This document shows positions 17,510 to 26,072 of a stretch of 64,000 nucleotides of DNA, in pieces (the stretch's first letter is position 1; each line of letters starts with the position of its first letter). Both the position numbers and the translations under genes were made by a program. Below the pieces are notes generated by a model. The model saw only the letters and a program-made list of their open reading frames with translations. It did no database searches and had not been told where the DNA came from. Source of the stretch: Mayfieldus sp963772265 (GTDB lineage Bacteria > Actinomycetota > Thermoleophilia > Solirubrobacterales > 70-9); NCBI GenBank assembly GCA_963772265.1, contig CAVYWS010000004.1, positions 276,680 through 340,679 of the forward strand, in the 5' to 3' direction.

Positions 17510-18474
17510 GCCGGCACCTCCTGTTCGCCGGTGTCCTCCTCCTCGGCCTCGAGGTGATAGCCGGTCTTGGCGACGAAGACGTCGTCGAGGCTCGGTTGCA
17601 CGAGGTCCAGCGACTCCACCGCGATCCCCGACTCGTCGAGGGCAATCACCACCGGGGCGACCTCGGTCGCGCCGCCTGCCAGCTCGACCAGCACCTTGCC
17701 GTCCTTGGACGGAAGCGGCTTGCCGAAGCGGCCGACGACCTCCTCGGCGCGCTGCGCGACGTCCTCGGCCAGGGTCAGCTCGAGGTGGGGCCGCCCGACC
17801 TCGGACTTCAGCGCTCCCGGTGTGCCCTCGGCGACCAGCTTGCCGTCGTCGATGATCCCCACCCGGTTGGCGAGCTGGTCGGCCTCCTCGAGGTACTGGG
17901 TGGTGAGAAAGACCGTCGTGCCCTCCTTGTTGAGCGCATCGACCTCCTCCCAGATCGTCTTGCGGCTGACCGGGTCAAGGCCGGTGGTCGGCTCGTCGAG
18001 GAAGAGCACCTTCGGCTCATGGACAAGGGCCGCGGCGAGGTCGAGACGGCGCTGCATCCCGCCCGAGTAGGTGCCGACCCGCCGGTCGGCGGCGTCGGCC
18101 AGCCCGACCCGGTCCAGCAGCGCATCGGCCCGGCGGCGCCCGTCCTCGCGCGCCAGCCCGTGCAGGGTCGCCTGCAGGCGGATCAGCTCGCGGCCGGTCA
18201 TCAGCGGGTCGAGCGCGGCCTCCTGCAGCGCGACCCCGATCGTGCGGCGGACCTGAGCCGCCTCGGCGACGACGTCGTAGCCGGCCACCGAGGCACGTCC
18301 GCCGGTTGGCAGCAGCAGCGTGGTCAGCATCCGCACCGTGGTCGTCTTGCCGGCTCCGTTCGGTCCCAGGAAGCCGTAGATCTCGCCCTCGGAGACCTCG
18401 AGGTCGACCCCTTGGACGGCGTGAACGCCTCCGTCGAAGGTTCTTTCCAGCGCTTCGACTTCTATCGCGGGCAT
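17506..18474 (-). CDS. DrrA-type ABC transporter ATP-binding protein
   Basis: A 322-residue ATPase with Walker A 'GPNGAGKTT', Q-loop 'VALQE', signature 'YSGGMQRRLDLA', Walker B 'VLFLDEP' and switch 'TTQYLEEAD'. The C-terminal DrrA-like extension ('PSLDDVFVAKTGYHLE') and overall layout match daunorubicin-resistance/lipid or drug exporters. A TAGAAT box ends 6 bases before the ATG, so this is probably the leaderless first gene of the ATPase-permease-permease-glycosidase operon. The substrate is unknown. Confidence 0.93.
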   Translation of the reverse strand: MPAIEVEALERTFDGGVHAVQGVDLEVSEGEIYGFLGPNGAGKTTTVRMLTTLLLPTGGRASVAGYDVVAEAAQVRRTIGVALQEAALDPLMTGRELIRLQATLHGLAREDGRRRADALLDRVGLADAADRRVGTYSGGMQRRLDLAAALVHEPKVLFLDEPTTGLDPVSRKTIWEEVDALNKEGTTVFLTTQYLEEADQLANRVGIIDDGKLVAEGTPGALKSEVGRPHLELTLAEDVAQRAEEVVGRFGKPLPSKDGKVLVELAGGATEVAPVVIALDESGIAVESLDLVQPSLDDVFVAKTGYHLEAEEEDTGEQEVPA

Positions 18475-18513
18475 GCGCGGATTCTAGGGTCGTGCCCGAT
18501 CCGGGCAGATGAC

Positions 18514-19882
18514 CTAGGTCGGGGCTCCGGCCCCGCCGGCGACCGGCGAGAGGGCCTCGACGAAGCGGCGCTCGGTTGCCCGCTCGATCGCTTCGGCGGC
18601 GTCGAGCAGCAGCGCGTCGGCCCCCCAGGCGCCCTGCAGCTGCAGCCCGATCGGCATCCCTTCCTCGAACCCGACCGGGACGCTCACACGCCGGAATTCC
18701 GGTCAGGTTTGCGAGGCCGCCGCCGCGTGGGTTGACCGCGTCGGCGGGCATCGTTCCCGACGGAAGCTCGACCGTCGGCTCCTCCAGCGGCGGGGCGACG
18801 GCGGGGACGGTCGGCCAGGCGATCACGTCGACGTCGGCAAAGGCGGCGGCGAGTGAGCGGCGGGTCAGAGTGCGGATCACCTCCGCCCGGGAGATCACCG
18901 AGGCCGGCATCAGCATCCGGTACTTGGCCAGGGCCCGGTTGATCGGGCCGATCTCCTTGCTCATCGAGTTGAGCTTCTGCGGCGAAAGGCCGGCGAGCCC
19001 TTCGGAGGTGCCGAGCAGCACCGCCGCGAGCCCGGACAGCTCCAGCCCCGGGACCTCGATCTCCCGCACGCTGCCGCCGGTCTCGACGCGCAGGGCCTCG
19101 ATCGCCTCCTCGCAGGCGCTGCGGACCCCCTCGCTGCAATCCTCGCTGACCGCGCCTTTGACGACCCCGATTCGCAACCCGCGGGCGTCGCCGGCGGGCA
19201 GCTGCTCGCCGTAGAGGGCCGAGCCCAGCAGGCGGCAGCCGGCGGCGTCGGTGCACATCGGCCCGGAGACGATCATCGTCGTGCCCCGCATGTGGTGGCC
19301 CTGCATCGCGGATCGTCCGAATGTCGGCTTCAGCCCGGTGATCCCGCAGTAGGCGGCCGGGTAGCGGATCGAGCCGATCCCGTCGGCGCCGACCGCGCCG
19401 GCGACGATGCGCGCCCCGACCGCGGCGCCGGGACCGCTGGAAGAGCCGCCAGGGCAGCGCTCGGTGTTCCACGGGTTTCGCGCCGGGCCGTAGACCGAGG
19501 CGTTGCCGGTGCTGCTCGAGCCCCACTCGTGCATGTTTGCGACCCCTGCGATCACCGCTCCGGCGTCCCGCAGGGCGCGGTAGGGGCCCGACTCGGCCGG
19601 GTGGGTCTCGGCGAAGAGCTGAGCGGCGCCGAAGCGCTGGGCGCGCCAGGGCAGCGGCCACTCGTCCTTGATCACGACCGGCACCCCGCGCAGCGGGCCG
19701 TCGGGAGCCGACTCGAGCATCTCCCGCGACTGCTCGGGGAACGTCTCGACGACGGCGTTGACGGCGCCGTTTCGCTCCTCGATTCGGGCCAGGACCGCGT
19801 CGAGGAGCTCGCCCGGGTCGGCCTCGCCGCTGGAGATCGCCGCCGCCTGGCCCGCCAGGGGCTGGTCGAGGATGCTACTCAT
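18514..19882 (-). CDS. Amidase signature family hydrolase (one frameshift)
   Basis: The Ser-cisSer-Lys triad is present: Lys in 'VVIKDEWPLP', the two serines in 'CPGGSSSGPGAAVGARI'. The continuing body includes 'GADGIGSIRYPAAYCGITG' and 'AWPTVPAVAPPLEEP'. An extra T near 18690 shifts the frame after 'NLTGIPA'. The corrected frame gives 'SVPVGFEEGMPIGLQLQG', the classical amidase C-terminus, and stops at 18514. Uncorrected, the frame runs falsely into the ABC ATPase region. I chose ATG 19882 (MSSILDQPLAG) over an upstream GTG at 19906. The substrate amide is not predictable. A 65-aa protein lies just upstream. Confidence 0.86.
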
Positions 19883-19933
19883 CTGAGAGGTTCGCGCTCG
19901 GCCCACGCCAAGCTCTCTTGTTGAGCCTCGCGC

Positions 19934-20131
19934 TCACGACGGGGGCCGCGACATGTCGGCGACGACCTCGGGCTCGACGCCCGAGAAGTCGATCTCGTAG
20001 AGGGCGGCGATCGGCGGCCAGTAGAGCTCGTGCGTGACCTGCATCACCGCCAGCTCGATATCGTCGGCTTCGATGCCCAGTGTCGCCAGCCCGTTCGGCA
20101 CGAAGGCATCGAAGTCGCCAGGCACGGGCAT
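19934..20131 (-). CDS. Small AtzG-like protein paired with amidase
   Basis: 65 residues, acidic, no membrane segment ('GLATLGIEADDIELAVMQV', 'IDFSGVEPEVVADMSR'). Its size, its helix-rich pattern and its place directly upstream of an amidase resemble AtzG-type small subunits that stabilise amidase-family hydrolases. This is inferred mainly from context. A TAGGGT box ends 9 bases before the ATG, so this gene probably heads the amidase operon. Confidence 0.55.
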   Translation of the reverse strand: MPVPGDFDAFVPNGLATLGIEADDIELAVMQVTHELYWPPIAALYEIDFSGVEPEVVADMSRPPS

Positions 20132-20246
20132 CGGCGCCGAACCCTACACGGGGGCTGATGGGCGACAGTCTGCAGACGCCGTCGCGAGCGGGGCACGCCG
20201 CCGGTCGAACCGCAACAATCGGCCCCGCAACCATGGCAGGACGCCC

Positions 20247-20975
20247 GTGTTGAAGCCGCAAGTGGCTCGTTCCGCGAAAGAAACGCCCGCCCGTGCCTGG
20301 CTGCTGGCCACAGCGGCCCTGACGGCCGTGCTCGCCTGCGCGCTGGCCCTGCTGCCGGGCGCCGCCGGCGGCGCGGCACGCAAGGTCACGGTTCTGGGAC
20401 AGACGCAGAGCACGCCTCCTCCCGCCTGCCCGCGGTCCCCCTGCGAGGCGGTCGGCAGCGTGACCGGCTTCCAGTCCACCGCCGGCACCGTGGCAAAGCC
20501 GTTCGTCGCCCCGTACAAAGGCAAGATCGTCGCTTGGAGCCTCTCGCTGTCGAAGCCGAAGTCCTCCCAGATGACCTTCTTCAACAACTTCTACGGCACC
20601 CCGCCGCAGGCCCGGATCGCGGTGCTCCGGCAGGTGCCCGACAAGAGCCCGCCGCGCTATCAGCTTCTGCGCCAGGGCCCGACCGAGAACCTGTCCGCGT
20701 TCCTGGGCAGTGACGTGATGTTCGCGCTCGATCAGCCCCTGAACATCCGCAAGGGCGACATCGTCGGGCTGACGATCCCGACCTGGGCGCCCTCTTTCGC
20801 GGTCGGCCTCACCGACAGCAGCGGCTGGCGGGCCAGCCGCAAGAGCGGCAAGTGCACGAAGACGGCTGACATCAAGGACAGCCGCCCGCAGCAGAAGGTC
20901 GGCTCGAACAAGCAGTACGGCTGCTTCTACAAGACCGCGCGCCTGCTCTACACGGCGACCGTCGTCCAGGGCTGA
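20247..20975 (+). CDS. Secreted protein of unknown function
   Basis: About 242 residues. A signal peptide ('AWLLATAALTAVLACALALLPG') is followed by a beta-rich mature part with four Cys, two near the N-terminus ('PPACPRSPCEAVG') and two near the C-terminus ('SGKCTKTAD', 'YGCFYKTARLLYTA'). I do not recognise a named domain; the pattern resembles lectin/jelly-roll-like secreted proteins of soil actinobacteria. The start is GTG 20247 or TTG 20250; the upstream open frame has no coding character. Confidence 0.6.
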   Translation: MLKPQVARSAKETPARAWLLATAALTAVLACALALLPGAAGGAARKVTVLGQTQSTPPPACPRSPCEAVGSVTGFQSTAGTVAKPFVAPYKGKIVAWSLSLSKPKSSQMTFFNNFYGTPPQARIAVLRQVPDKSPPRYQLLRQGPTENLSAFLGSDVMFALDQPLNIRKGDIVGLTIPTWAPSFAVGLTDSSGWRASRKSGKCTKTADIKDSRPQQKVGSNKQYGCFYKTARLLYTATVVQG

Positions 20976-21006
20976 CGGACCCGACCGCGACTTCGTCGCC
21001 GGCTCG

Positions 21007-21399
21007 TTAGCCGCAAGCCCCCGGGTTCTGGTTGCAGTACTGCTCGAACTGACCCTGAGGGGTGTTGGCGGGAGGGGTGACGTCGTTGCTCGGCGTGTCG
21101 TCGGAGGCCGCAGAGCCTCCGGAGCTTCCCGAGCCGTCGCCGGAGGTGTCGCCGCCGCCGTGGCCGCCGCTGTCGTCTCCGGGCTCCGGCTCGACGCCGC
21201 CGTTGTCCTCCGTTGTCGTGCTCACGGTCGACGACTCGGTGCTGCTCGGCTCGGTGACGGTCGAGGTCGTCGACGAGGTGGTCGCCGACTGCGGCGCCGT
21301 GCTGGTCTCGTCGTCGGCGCCGCAGGCGCCCAGCCCCAGCGAAGCGGCGATCAGGGCGGCGGCAATCGCCGCCGCAAGCCGTGCGCGGGCGGCGATCAC
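21007..21399 (-). CDS. Small low-complexity lipoprotein
   Basis: 130 residues: signal peptide with lipobox 'LGLGAC', then a Ser/Thr-rich stretch (about 35-65), a Gly/Asp/Ser stretch and a C-terminal 'GQFEQYCNQNPGACG' carrying two Cys. It is likely an unstructured surface lipoprotein with a small disulfide-closed end; the function is unknown. Its ATG overlaps the stop of the zinc-ribbon gene upstream (ATGA). It converges with the secreted protein on the plus strand. Confidence 0.65.
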   Translation of the reverse strand: MIAARARLAAAIAAALIAASLGLGACGADDETSTAPQSATTSSTTSTVTEPSSTESSTVSTTTEDNGGVEPEPGDDSGGHGGGDTSGDGSGSSGGSAASDDTPSNDVTPPANTPQGQFEQYCNQNPGACG

Positions 21400-21668
21400 T
21401 CGCCGTCGAGGGCTTCCTGGCGCAGCCCGCAGTGGGGGCAGTCGCTGACGTCGAGGCCGATCAGCTGGTCGCAGCGGCGACAGGCGCGCAGGTTCTCCGG
21501 GCTGCGCAGCAGCGCCGACTCCGAGGGCGCGAGCGGGAGCGTCCGCGACACCGGTTCCATCTCCTCGCCGGTCTCGCGATCGAGATAGCGGTGACCGGGC
21601 TCGGCCTTGGCGAACGCCTCGCGCCCGGAGGCCGGGGCCCGCAACCTGTAGACCTGCTCGCGATTCAT
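21396..21668 (-). CDS. Small zinc-ribbon protein
   Basis: 90 residues ending in a C4 zinc ribbon: 'CRRC' and, 12 residues on, 'CPHC'. The N-terminal part carries 'RYLDRETGEEMEPVSRTLPLAP'. It is probably cytosolic, with a regulatory or assembly role that cannot be specified. A TAATCT box ends 8 bases before the ATG with no ribosome-binding site. It is co-transcribed with the small lipoprotein downstream. Confidence 0.68.
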   Translation of the reverse strand: MNREQVYRLRAPASGREAFAKAEPGHRYLDRETGEEMEPVSRTLPLAPSESALLRSPENLRACRRCDQLIGLDVSDCPHCGLRQEALDGE

Positions 21669-21704
21669 CGGCGCAGAGATTAATCGCTCGCTAGCGTCCC
21701 GGCG

Positions 21705-23237
21705 ATGCGCGCGCTGATTTTCCACGGCTACCTGCTGCGGGGCACCGGCAGCAACATCTACAACGCCAACCTCGCCCAGGCCCTGGTCCGGCTCGGGTGG
21801 GACGTGCATCTGCTCTGCCAGGACCGCGACGCCAGCGAGCTGGAGTGGGTGCACGCGGTCGGGCACTGGGACGGTGCAGGGCTCGAGGTGGAGGACCTTC
21901 GCGAGGCCGAAGGGGAGGGGAAACTCACCGTCTACACCCCGGACATCGCCGGGCTGCTGCCGGTCTACGTTCATGACCGCTATCCCGGGTTCGAGGTCAA
22001 GACATTCGCCGACCTCAGCGACGAGGAGCTGGACCGCTACATCGCCGCCAACGTCGGCGCCGTCGAGGAGGTCGCGGCGCGAGCCGGGCAGATCGACGCG
22101 GCCCTGGCCAACCACCTGGTAATGGGCCCGCTGATCCTCAGCCGGGCGGGGATGCGTTTCGCCGCCAAGATCCACGGCTCCGCGCTCGAATACACCGTCA
22201 AGCCCAACCCGCGTTTCCTGCCCCACGCCCGTGAGGGGATGGAGGCGGCCGCTGCCGTCCTGGTCGGTTCCCGCCACACCGCGGAGAGCCTCTGGGCGGC
22301 CCTGCCCGAGCTCGAGCTGGAGGCGAAGACCCGCCTCGGTCCACCGGGGGTCGACACCGCGGCCTTCGCGCCGCGCCCGGAAACGGAGGCCACGGCCGCG
22401 GTCGAGCGGCTCGCGGAGCGGATCGGCGCCGACCGCGGCGGCAAGGAGGGCCTCGGACGCGACAGCCACGCCGCCGCGACCGCCCTGCGCGAGTGGGCGG
22501 CAGCCGAGGGGCCGCGGATCGTCTTCGTCGGCAAGCTGATCGTCTCCAAGGGCGTCGACCTGCTGCTCGCCGCGTGGCCGCTGGTCCACGCCGCGAATCC
22601 GGGGGCGCGGCTGCTGATCGTCGGCTTCGGCGCCTACGGGGACGGGCTGCGCCAGCTGCTCTGGGCGCTGGACGGCGGCCACCAGCACGAGGCGATCGAG
22701 GTGGCGCGGCTCGGGCGCACCCTCGAAGGAGGGCCCGAGGCTTCGCTGCGGATCCTCGAGCACTTCCTATCCGACCCACCGCCCGGCTATTTCGACGCCG
22801 CCCGCGAAGCGGCCGGCTCGGTCTCGCTGAGCGGCCGGCTCGAGCACGATGAGGTCGCCGAGCTCCTGCCCGCGGCCGAGTCGCTGGTGATGCCAAGCAC
22901 CTTCCCGGAGTCGTTCGGGATGGTCCCGGTCGAGGCGGCGGCCTGCGGAGCGCTGCCGATATCGGCCGCCCATTCGGGGATGCTCGAGGTCTCGCGGCTC
23001 CTCGCCGAGACCCTGCCGAAGGACGTCGCCCCGTTGATCTCGTTCGAGATCTCCGAGGGCGCCGTCGCCGAGCTCGCCGACCGGCTTCGGGCCTGGGTCG
23101 CAATCGAGCCGGCGCGCCGGCGCGAGGTCGGCGCCGTGCTTGCCCGCCGAGCCGACGAGCTGTGGAGCTGGGAGGGGGTCGCGCGCGGGGTTGCGGCCGC
23201 CTCGAAGGGCGATCTCGACGCCCTCGTACCGCCCTAG
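21705..23237 (+). CDS. Family 4 glycosyltransferase
   Basis: 510 residues, GT-B fold. N-terminal glycine-rich acceptor loop 'GYLLRGTGSNIYNANLAQAL'; C-terminal Rossmann domain beginning 'IVFVGKLIVSKGVDLLLAAW'; E-x7-E motif in 'PESFGMVPVEAAACG', typical of retaining nucleotide-sugar transferases. Insertions between the domains make it longer than average. Donor and acceptor are unknown. A TAGCGT box ends 7 bases before the ATG, so it is likely leaderless and monocistronic. Confidence 0.86.
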   Translation: MRALIFHGYLLRGTGSNIYNANLAQALVRLGWDVHLLCQDRDASELEWVHAVGHWDGAGLEVEDLREAEGEGKLTVYTPDIAGLLPVYVHDRYPGFEVKTFADLSDEELDRYIAANVGAVEEVAARAGQIDAALANHLVMGPLILSRAGMRFAAKIHGSALEYTVKPNPRFLPHAREGMEAAAAVLVGSRHTAESLWAALPELELEAKTRLGPPGVDTAAFAPRPETEATAAVERLAERIGADRGGKEGLGRDSHAAATALREWAAAEGPRIVFVGKLIVSKGVDLLLAAWPLVHAANPGARLLIVGFGAYGDGLRQLLWALDGGHQHEAIEVARLGRTLEGGPEASLRILEHFLSDPPPGYFDAAREAAGSVSLSGRLEHDEVAELLPAAESLVMPSTFPESFGMVPVEAAACGALPISAAHSGMLEVSRLLAETLPKDVAPLISFEISEGAVAELADRLRAWVAIEPARRREVGAVLARRADELWSWEGVARGVAAASKGDLDALVPP

Positions 23238-23282
23238 TGCCAGTCGTCATTTGACCGACCCGAAGCGACGCTGGACAGGGAA

Positions 23283-23288
23283 TAGAAT
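23283..23288 (+). promoter_or_regulatory. -10 box of the cytochrome oxidase operon
   Basis: TAGAAT ends 8 bases before the ATG of subunit II, which has no ribosome-binding site. A start site 6-7 bases downstream of the box falls at or next to the ATG, i.e. a leaderless mRNA. No clear -35 element at 17 bp spacing is visible. Confidence 0.55.
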
Positions 23289-23296
23289 GCCCGCCG

Positions 23297-24148
23297 ATGT
23301 CCACGCCTGAGCGGCAAGCGCCGGACGTCGTCCACGACGACGACCGGCTGACCCAGCGGCTGCCGGTCGGCAAGATCTTCGGCGTCACCCTTGCCACCAC
23401 GGCGGTGATCTCGGCGGTGATGCTCCCGATCCACTGGGATGGGGTGGAGGGGTCTACCGCTGCGCCGAAGATCGACCACCTGCTCGACGTGATGATCGTC
23501 CTCTCGGCCTTCGTCTTCTCGCTGGTGCTGGTGATGCTCGCCTACGCGCTGTTGAAGTTCCGCGCCAAGCCGGGCGACGAGGGCGACGGCGAGCCGATCC
23601 ACGGCAACACCCGCCTCGAGGTTGCCTGGACGCTGATCCCGACCGTGATCGTGCTGTTCGGGGCCGGCTACAGCTGGGCGACGCTGAACAGCATCGAGAA
23701 GCGCCACCCCGGCCACCTCAACGTCAACGTCTATTCGCAGCAGTACGCCTGGAACTTCAGCTACCCCGCCGCCGACAAGTTCTCGCGCGGGGTGCTGCAC
23801 GTGCCGGTCGACCGCCAGGTCGTGTTCAGCATGCATGCGCTCGACGTCATCCACTCGTTCTGGGTGCCGGAGTGGCGGATCAAGAAGGACAACGTCCCGG
23901 GCATCACCACGCAGGCGGTGGTCACCCCGGACCGGCTCGGCACCTACCAGCTGATCTGCACCGAGCTCTGCGGGTTCGGCCACTCGTCGATGCGGGCGAC
24001 CGTGGTCGTGGAGTCGAAGCAGGATTTCCAGAAGTGGCTCTCGGGGCTGTCCAAGCCGCCACCCGAGTACACCGGCAACGGCGGCTCCGACACGGGCCCC
24101 TCCGGCGGGCCGGAGTCGGCGCCGTTCCTGAAGGGGGCGTCGTCATAA
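23297..24148 (+). CDS. ctaC: Cytochrome c oxidase subunit II
   Basis: 283 residues: two N-terminal membrane helices (about 28-46 and 65-87), then a periplasmic cupredoxin domain. The CuA site is complete: H186 ('DVIHSFWVPEW') and C221, E223, C225, H229, M232 in 'CTELCGFGHSSM'. It receives electrons from cytochrome c or a copper protein. No C-terminal haem c domain is fused. First gene of the ctaC-ctaD-usp-ctaE operon. It serves as the internal reference for the ligand-less homologue at 37 kb. Confidence 0.96.
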   Translation: MSTPERQAPDVVHDDDRLTQRLPVGKIFGVTLATTAVISAVMLPIHWDGVEGSTAAPKIDHLLDVMIVLSAFVFSLVLVMLAYALLKFRAKPGDEGDGEPIHGNTRLEVAWTLIPTVIVLFGAGYSWATLNSIEKRHPGHLNVNVYSQQYAWNFSYPAADKFSRGVLHVPVDRQVVFSMHALDVIHSFWVPEWRIKKDNVPGITTQAVVTPDRLGTYQLICTELCGFGHSSMRATVVVESKQDFQKWLSGLSKPPPEYTGNGGSDTGPSGGPESAPFLKGASS

Positions 24149-24149
24149 T

Positions 24150-26072
24150 GTGGGTGAACCTCTAGTGGCAGCGGCACTGAGACGACCCGGCTGGTATCGC
24201 GGTGCGCTCGGACTGATTCTGGGCGCCGGCTTCGGCTTCGGCCTTGTCGTCGCCCTGCGCGCGATCTCCGGCCTGCCGATCTTCCAGACCGAGCAGACCG
24301 GCTACCCGCACGTGATCGTCCCCGCGATCACCGGCTCGCTCGGCTTCCTGCTCGGCTTCGGTTGCTTCGACTACTGGCTGCGCTGGGCCGTCGGGATGCC
24401 GACCGTGCCCGAGGACCACTCCGGCCACGGCGCCAAGAGCTGGCGCGACTACTTCAAGTTCAACACCGATCACAAGGTGATCGGCATCCAGTACATCTGC
24501 ACGACCTTCATCTTCTTCTTCGTCGGCGGGGCGATGGCGATGGTGATGCGCGCCGAGCTGGCCCAGCCCGGCACCCAGATCGTCGACTCGAGCACCTTCA
24601 ACAGCCTCTTCTCCGCCCACGCGGCGATCATGATCTTCGTCTTCGTGATCCCGGTCTTCGCCGGGATCGCCAACTACGTGCTGCCGCTGATGATCGGGGC
24701 GCCGGACATGGCGTTCCCGCGGCTCAACGCGCTGAGCTTCTGGATGCTGCCGATCGCCGGGCTGCTGTTCGTCGGCAGCTTCCTCTGCCCGGGCGGGGCC
24801 TTCGACGCGGGCTGGACCGGCTACGCGCCGCTCTCGACCGGGGCGCCGTTAGGGCAGTCGTTCTTCAACCTCGGCGTGCAGTTCGCCGGCGCCTCGTCGA
24901 TCGCGACGGCGCTCAACTTCCTGGTCACGATCATCACCATGCGGGCGCCGGGGATGAACTTCTGGCGCCTGCCGCTGCTGGTCTGGGCCAACATGTCGAC
25001 CTCGCTGCTGGTCGTCGCCGCGACCCCGTTCATCGCCGGGGTGCAGTTCATGGTCCTCTTCGACCGCGCCCTGCACACGAACTTCTTCCAGTACGCCGCC
25101 GGCGGCGACGTGATCAGCTACCAGCACATCTTCTGGTTCTACTCGCACCCGGCCGTCTACATCATGATGCTGCCCGGGTTCGGGATCATCTCCGAGGTCA
25201 TCTCGACCCACTCCCGCAAGCCGATCTTCGGCTACCGGCTGATGGCCCTGGCCCTGATCGGGATCGTCGTCCTCAGCTACTCGGTCTGGGCTCACCACAT
25301 GTTCGTCGCCGGGATGTTCAGCTGGCTGCGGGTGCCGATGATGATCACCACCCTGCTGATCGCGGTGCCGACCGGGATCAAGATCTTCTCCTGGGTGGCG
25401 ACCCTGTTCTACGGCAAGATCCACCTCTACTCGACCGCGATGCTGTTCGCGCTCGGGTTCATCGTCACCTTCACGATCGGCGGGATCAGCGGCGTGATGC
25501 TCGGCATGGTGCCGATCGACATCCACGTCTCCGACACCTACTTCATCGTCGCCCACATCCACTTCGTGCTGTTCGGCGGCTCGGTGTTCACGATCTTCGC
25601 CGGCATCTACCACTGGTTCCCGAAGATGACCGGGCGCATGTACGACGAGAAGCTCGGCCACTGGCACTTCTGGCTGACCCTGGTCGGGATGCTCGGCACG
25701 TTCCTGCCGATGCACTGGATCGGGATGGACGGGATGCCGCGCCGGGTCGCCGACTACTCGGCTCAGTTCGGCGACTGGAACCTGCTGATCTCCTGCTTCG
25801 CATTCCTGCTCGGGGCTGCGCAGCTGATCTTCCTCTACAACATGGTCGTCAGCTGGCGCTTCGGGCCGCGGGCCGAGGCCAACCCCTGGCGGGCGAAGAC
25901 GATCGAGTGGCAGGTGTCCTCGCCGCCGCCGGTCTTCAACTTCGACGAGATCCCGCGTGTCGTCGGTGGGCCTTATGAGTTCGGTGTGCCCGGTGCCCGG
26001 CACGCGATCATGGCCGGAGAGGGCGCCGAGGTGGCGGCGCCGGAGCCGACGACGGTGGGCAGCAGCCCATGA
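24150..26072 (+). CDS. ctaD: Cytochrome c oxidase subunit I, A2-type, N-terminally extended
   Basis: 640 residues. All redox ligands are present: haem a H157 and H471, CuB H333, H382, H383, haem a3 H469 ('VAHIHFVLFG'). The D-channel end motif is 'YSHPAVY' (331-337), not GHPEVY; Tyr-Ser replacing the Glu is diagnostic of A2-type oxidases. The cross-link Tyr is Y337. Residues 1-100 form an extra domain with two membrane helices (about 19-42 and 54-80) before the canonical start 'FNTDHKVIGIQY', possibly an absorbed small subunit. It starts at GTG two bases after the ctaC stop; a second in-frame GTG lies at 24165. Its stop overlaps the next ATG. Confidence 0.95.
   Translation: MGEPLVAAALRRPGWYRGALGLILGAGFGFGLVVALRAISGLPIFQTEQTGYPHVIVPAITGSLGFLLGFGCFDYWLRWAVGMPTVPEDHSGHGAKSWRDYFKFNTDHKVIGIQYICTTFIFFFVGGAMAMVMRAELAQPGTQIVDSSTFNSLFSAHAAIMIFVFVIPVFAGIANYVLPLMIGAPDMAFPRLNALSFWMLPIAGLLFVGSFLCPGGAFDAGWTGYAPLSTGAPLGQSFFNLGVQFAGASSIATALNFLVTIITMRAPGMNFWRLPLLVWANMSTSLLVVAATPFIAGVQFMVLFDRALHTNFFQYAAGGDVISYQHIFWFYSHPAVYIMMLPGFGIISEVISTHSRKPIFGYRLMALALIGIVVLSYSVWAHHMFVAGMFSWLRVPMMITTLLIAVPTGIKIFSWVATLFYGKIHLYSTAMLFALGFIVTFTIGGISGVMLGMVPIDIHVSDTYFIVAHIHFVLFGGSVFTIFAGIYHWFPKMTGRMYDEKLGHWHFWLTLVGMLGTFLPMHWIGMDGMPRRVADYSAQFGDWNLLISCFAFLLGAAQLIFLYNMVVSWRFGPRAEANPWRAKTIEWQVSSPPPVFNFDEIPRVVGGPYEFGVPGARHAIMAGEGAEVAAPEPTTVGSSP

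Noticed and set aside
16713..17645. Apparent long N-terminal extension of the second ABC permease
   Set aside because: It is an out-of-frame reading of the first permease gene; the real N-terminus is family-like at about 16712.
18017..18690. Apparent fusion of the amidase to an Arg-rich C-terminal domain
   Set aside because: The tail appears only after a one-base insertion near 18690 and is an off-frame reading of the ABC ATPase. The corrected frame ends normally at 18514.
24149..24166. Five-codon ATG frame between ctaC and ctaD
   Set aside because: Too short to be meaningful; it is simply the ATG overlapping the GTG start region of ctaD.
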